A stretch of DNA of 37,729 nucleotides, taken from NCBI GenBank assembly GCA_015490895.1, contig WFWY01000083.1, positions 1 through 37,729 of the forward strand. The letters run 5' to 3'. Position numbers and translations under genes: made by a program. This document shows positions 34,801 through 37,729 of the stretch, one piece after another. This DNA is from Thiotrichaceae bacterium (GTDB taxonomy: Bacteria > Pseudomonadota > Gammaproteobacteria > Thiotrichales > Thiotrichaceae). The notes below the pieces were generated by a model. The model was not told the DNA's origin. It made no database searches and saw nothing but the letters and a program-made list of their open reading frames with translations. Every line of letters starts with the position of its first letter. Position 1 is the stretch's first letter.

Positions 34801-37729
34801 CACCCATGCTACTCGACCATACCCGGTCGACCCGTTTCACCCTGTCTGCCGAAGATGGCAGTTTTCATATTGAAAGCCGTGACCGGCTCAGTGATGCGGC
34901 ATGGACACTCAACGTAACCGGTCGCTTGCCAGGGAAAAGCTTTAAGCAACCACAGGAAGCACTGGATATTCCACAGCTTATCCGGCATTCCCGGCTGCAT
35001 ATCAGCGCTTCGGGGCATTATCAACTCACCGGACACGCCGGTCTTGACTATGGCTCCAGTTTTCAGGCAGTGGCTGAAGTTTGGCTGGTATCATCAAGCG
35101 TAGCGCTGGCACGTCTCACCACTCCCGCCAGTATCACAGATACAATGAAACAGTACTACCTGCATCCGGGGCTGCTGGATGCAGGCTTTCAGGTGCTGGT
35201 AGATATCTTCGCAAACACCGCTTGTGACGGTATGAGTGATCACGAAAAGCCTGTGGCCTTCATCCCGATACAGGTGGGAAAAACGCACCTTCATTCACCA
35301 CTTGTCAGTAGCGATGCAGACAGCGCAGAGAGTGAAAAAAAGAAGCACGAAAAGGGAGAAGGAAAAGAAAACATAAAAGCAGTAAAATCAAAAGACCGGA
35401 TCCCCGCCTATGTACAAGCACAGGTTCGTCGCCAAAATCCGCGCTCCGTACTGGCTGATTTCATCTTTTGCGATGCACAGGGGCAAGTGCTGGCAGAACT
35501 GATGAACTGCCGCTTCAAACGTATTCACATTGCCCGTCAGTACCAGTCTGAACTTGCCTGTTATATTTTCAGTAGCAGGCTGATGCCCCATGCTTCCCAG
35601 CAATTGACTGCCCCATCACAGCATCCCGAAAAATGGGTGCAGCAGGCACTTGACAAATTACAGAAGGCAGCACGCCAACAGCAGCGCCAGCTACATTTCC
35701 AGCAAATATTACCCCTGTTTGATGTCATGGTAGCCATGTTTGCCTGGCAAGCCATGCGGGAATTACAGGCAGCCGCCGCAGTGAGTAAGTGGTTCATGGT
35801 AGAGGATCTGCTTCAGGCAGGCGTGCTGGATGCACGCTATACCCCCCTGTGCCAGCGTATATTGCGGTTTCTGGAAACCAGTGAACTGGCAATACAGAAA
35901 GAGACACACTGGCAACTGGAGGCAGAACCCGGTTTTCCGGCGGCGGAAACTATCTGGTTATCCATTCTGGGTGATTCACCCGACTACCTTCCCGAGCTTG
36001 TACTGCTGGCTCGTTGTGGACAACACCTGGCAGCAGTCCTGGGCGGTAAAACAGACCCTGTCACCCTGCTCTCCCCGGCTAAAAGTCGCCTGCTAGAACA
36101 TTGGTACCAGGCTTCACCCAGTCACGATGCAATCAATCGCTCACTGCTTCAGCTTATTCGGCAAATGGTCGCAGACTGGCCCTCCCGGCGGCGCCTTAGA
36201 ATATTGCAACTAGGTGCCGATACCGGACTAACACGCCAGATACTACCGCTCCTTCCCCCAACGCGGTGTGATTATGTATTTGCCAGTACTGATGAACAGT
36301 GTGTCAGCGAAGCATCCATGACACTGGAGAGCTGGGATTTTGTCCATACACGTATGCTGGATATCGACTCCCCTGCCCCTGACATTGGCAATGCAAGCTT
36401 TGATATGGTTATTGCTACTCACAGCTTGCACCTCTGTGCGTCTTTACCCCATGCACTTCGGCAGCTACACCAGTGCCTGACCCGTAACGGCTTGCTCCTG
36501 TTACTGGACAGACAGCCTGACACATTCACTGACTTTACCCTGGGGCTAGACCCGCAATGGTGGAAGTACAGTGAAACAGATGCAGAACCCCTCTCATTAC
36601 TCCTGAGCCTGAATGAATGGCAAGCACAGCTTCAGGCGACACACTTCACCAAACACAGCCTGCTAACCGAACCGCAGGCACTCATGAACGAAGGTGCTTT
36701 CTTATTACTGGCAACAGCAACAACCCCTGCCGATAGCGATACAGGTAAAACTGCAAATGACATGCATCATTCCGATATAATCTGTCAACACTGGCTCCTG
36801 CTGGTTAGTACAGCAGGTTATTCACAAACGGTGGGGCAGCTATTGAAAAAATCACTTGAAGGCAGGCAACAACAGGTGACGCTGCTAACGGTTCCGGAAA
36901 GCACGCAACAGGACACCCTGGCAAGCTTTTTTGCGAGTACAGCAATACCCGCTGCCGACCTTGATCACATCATACAGCTGACAGGTCTGGATGACTGGCA
37001 AACCAAATCTGAATCTTCTCCCCAGCAACGCGAGCAGCCCTGCCACCCATCAGTCTATACCACGCTGCAACTGGTACAATCACTGATACAACAAAGTGTA
37101 GCAACGCCCCCCCAATTATGGCTGCTGACAAGTAATGCTGCCGTCCTTGAATGGGACAATGAGCCGGAACCGGCCGCAGTAACACTACAACCTGCCTTGT
37201 CGCCATTATGGGGTTTTGGCCGGGTACTCATGAACGAACACCCTGAGCTGAATACCCGTTTGCTTGATCTACGGTTCGCTGCCAGAGAACCGGACATAGT
37301 CACCATTGTCAATGCTCTGGCGGCAGAGTGCCTGGAAGAAACAGGTAGCGAAAATGAAATACTGCTGTCTTTCCCTGACAAACCGGAAAACCCCAGGGAC
37401 TATCAGCGTCATGTTTTACGTATGCAGCAGACCTCTTTAGACTCCCAGGCGATAACGGTACCTGAAAACACGCCCGCAATTCGTCTGGCATTCGCAACAC
37501 CTGGATCCCTTGGCAATCTCTATTGGCAGCCCTTGCCCAAACGTCCGCTTGGGGCGAATGAGATTGAAATCCAGACCTGTGCAACCGGCCTGAATTTCCG
37601 TGATGTAATGTACGCCATGGGAATGCTCTCGGATGAAGCGGTTGAAGATGGCTTTGCCGGTGCAACACTGGGCATGGAGCTGGCCGGAAAGGTTACCCGT
37701 GTCGGTAGTGATATTACACACTATACTAT
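31848..37729 (+). CDS. Reducing type I polyketide synthase, 5' part (KS-AT-DH-MT-psiKR-ER...), runs off the window
   Basis: Open for 1,960 codons with no stop. It starts at TTG 31848: an in-frame TGA lies at 31827-31829, no ATG occurs before the first KS motif, and AGGA is 8 bases upstream. KS (6-425): C177 in DTACSSS, H312 in EAHGTGT, H350 in NVGHLE. AT (about 545-840): S640 in GHSVGE and YAFHSP near 745, ambiguous between malonyl and methylmalonyl. DH (about 910-1205): H942 in HVVDNGVVFP and D1111 in HPGLLDAGFQ. C-methyltransferase (about 1420-1620) with SAM motif ILQLGADTGLT at 1452. Structural psiKR (about 1640-1870) and the start of an enoyl reductase from 1880 (NFRDVM). KR and ACP should follow. 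A Lys/Glu-rich stretch at about 1151-1185 interrupts the DH. The product is probably a reduced, perhaps methyl-branched, chain. Confidence 0.92.
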   Translation, partial: MPFKKKKIAIVGMACRLPGGIESPDDYWQVLKQGTDVVTSIDSSRWGTDFYQHPDKKEPGKSYTFAAGVLSRIDQFDASFFGISPREAAQMDPQQRLLLELTWEALENGGQIPANLAGSDCAVYIGIASTDYAHRRMDDLCSLDPYSMTGNTASIASNRISYLFDLHGPSVSVDTACSSSLVALHQACSCIWNGDTSMALAGGVNMLLHPFGFVGFSKASMLSPQGRCRAFDDSGDGYVRAEGAGILFLKPLEDALAEGDPVQAIIVESGINSDGLTNGISLPSQQGQCALLEKVYGRAGVDPESITYIEAHGTGTAVGDPIETAALAQALAKHRRHALPIGSAKTNVGHLETASGMAGIFKLILSLQHRALPASLHFQKPNRHIDFNTANLKVVDTFTPLDDTTTPLLMGVNSFGFGGANAHVLLEEFQVETMAEVHSLQPPGFPPLFLSANSEPALRAMAQQYTELLHQQAANYYDIAYTAVHYRQALKYGIAVDGQIDHKASGTAIVKALHRYAEGTPVHDIPGMTEAVRLVPATSVQTPRLALVFSGNGSQWQGMGCELLQTEPLFRTTVDEINTLLLAQHPDSQLCLMEAFLASPEASSLHYTETAQLLLFALQVGVIRILRSRGLQADAVLGHSVGEVSAAWAAGALSLEQAVSVIYERSHAQGETRGSGRMAAAGLGLNAMQAVLQRLGIHDRVTIAGINSPNAVTLAGTFDDLQRIGQALQDQGSFYRILDLDYAFHSPQMRSIETRIRETLSGLCPQKNHTRFISTVTGGEVSGENLDASYWWENIRKPVLFEQAMNTALDTGITVFLEIGPQPILRGYINDCLRNREITGRYIPTLSKKEDSRTALLEKLYQAFLAGCPLKLSRLYPQKGQFIKLPNYPWQRERHWYTVTREGLDLVSRERQHPLLGYPEKDSLLTWSNELDLHKFPYLQDHVVDNGVVFPAAGYIEMALAASLLQAGAHTGQEPCEIENLEIRSPMLLDHTRSTRFTLSAEDGSFHIESRDRLSDAAWTLNVTGRLPGKSFKQPQEALDIPQLIRHSRLHISASGHYQLTGHAGLDYGSSFQAVAEVWLVSSSVALARLTTPASITDTMKQYYLHPGLLDAGFQVLVDIFANTACDGMSDHEKPVAFIPIQVGKTHLHSPLVSSDADSAESEKKKHEKGEGKENIKAVKSKDRIPAYVQAQVRRQNPRSVLADFIFCDAQGQVLAELMNCRFKRIHIARQYQSELACYIFSSRLMPHASQQLTAPSQHPEKWVQQALDKLQKAARQQQRQLHFQQILPLFDVMVAMFAWQAMRELQAAAAVSKWFMVEDLLQAGVLDARYTPLCQRILRFLETSELAIQKETHWQLEAEPGFPAAETIWLSILGDSPDYLPELVLLARCGQHLAAVLGGKTDPVTLLSPAKSRLLEHWYQASPSHDAINRSLLQLIRQMVADWPSRRRLRILQLGADTGLTRQILPLLPPTRCDYVFASTDEQCVSEASMTLESWDFVHTRMLDIDSPAPDIGNASFDMVIATHSLHLCASLPHALRQLHQCLTRNGLLLLLDRQPDTFTDFTLGLDPQWWKYSETDAEPLSLLLSLNEWQAQLQATHFTKHSLLTEPQALMNEGAFLLLATATTPADSDTGKTANDMHHSDIICQHWLLLVSTAGYSQTVGQLLKKSLEGRQQQVTLLTVPESTQQDTLASFFASTAIPAADLDHIIQLTGLDDWQTKSESSPQQREQPCHPSVYTTLQLVQSLIQQSVATPPQLWLLTSNAAVLEWDNEPEPAAVTLQPALSPLWGFGRVLMNEHPELNTRLLDLRFAAREPDIVTIVNALAAECLEETGSENEILLSFPDKPENPRDYQRHVLRMQQTSLDSQAITVPENTPAIRLAFATPGSLGNLYWQPLPKRPLGANEIEIQTCATGLNFRDVMYAMGMLSDEAVEDGFAGATLGMELAGKVTRVGSDITHYT

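Overview
The window looks like a piece of a gammaproteobacterial chromosome, most likely from a chemolithoautotroph such as a sulfur oxidiser. This rests on gene content: a DabA/DabB-type inorganic-carbon pump operon, a periplasmic alpha-carbonic anhydrase, RlmD with an Fe-S motif, and the MFS-birA-coaX-SPOR order familiar from gammaproteobacteria. The genus cannot be read from the sequence. No rRNA, tRNA, CRISPR array or intact transposase was seen.

Layout. 1-5009 carries plus-strand genes: an exported NodB-type deacetylase, thiol peroxidase Tpx, a DUF3465 protein and a HerA-like ATPase. 5054-13437 is all minus strand: rlmD, an alpha-carbonic anhydrase and a 1,847-residue protein that combines two alpha/beta-hydrolase domains with a CHAT protease domain and a helical tail. 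A response regulator (13859-14554) reads away from the CHAT gene. 14721-24077 is a tightly coupled minus-strand operon: NuoM-like, dabA, dabB, NuoM-like, NuoM-like. A Nudix hydrolase and an NYN-domain protein (24492-25513) form a plus-strand pair bracketed by two copies of a miniature transposable element. 25948-31551 is minus strand: a cyclophilin lipoprotein; MFS transporter-birA-coaX-SPOR; PPK2; and a small lipoprotein. From 31848 to the right edge runs the first 1,960 codons of a reducing type I polyketide synthase, KS-AT-DH-MT-psiKR-ER, which continues past the window.

A family of short non-coding elements runs through the left part and the 24-27 kb region. There are three 150-159 bp copies with one interior, a 160 bp copy with another interior, a 64 bp palindromic relative, and several orphan ends. 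They have inverted termini of the GGAGCCTCTGATTAAGTCC type and are flanked by 4 bp YTAR-like duplications (TTAA/TTTA), which suggests mobilisation by an IS5-like transposase not present here.

How the genes fit together: the DAB operon plus periplasmic carbonic anhydrase suggests a carbon-concentrating physiology driven by ion gradients. The CHAT protein is the best candidate for an undescribed system, because it joins two lipase-like domains and a caspase-like protease in one chain beside a response regulator with an unrecognised output domain. The polyketide synthase points to a reduced, possibly C-methylated lipid-like product.
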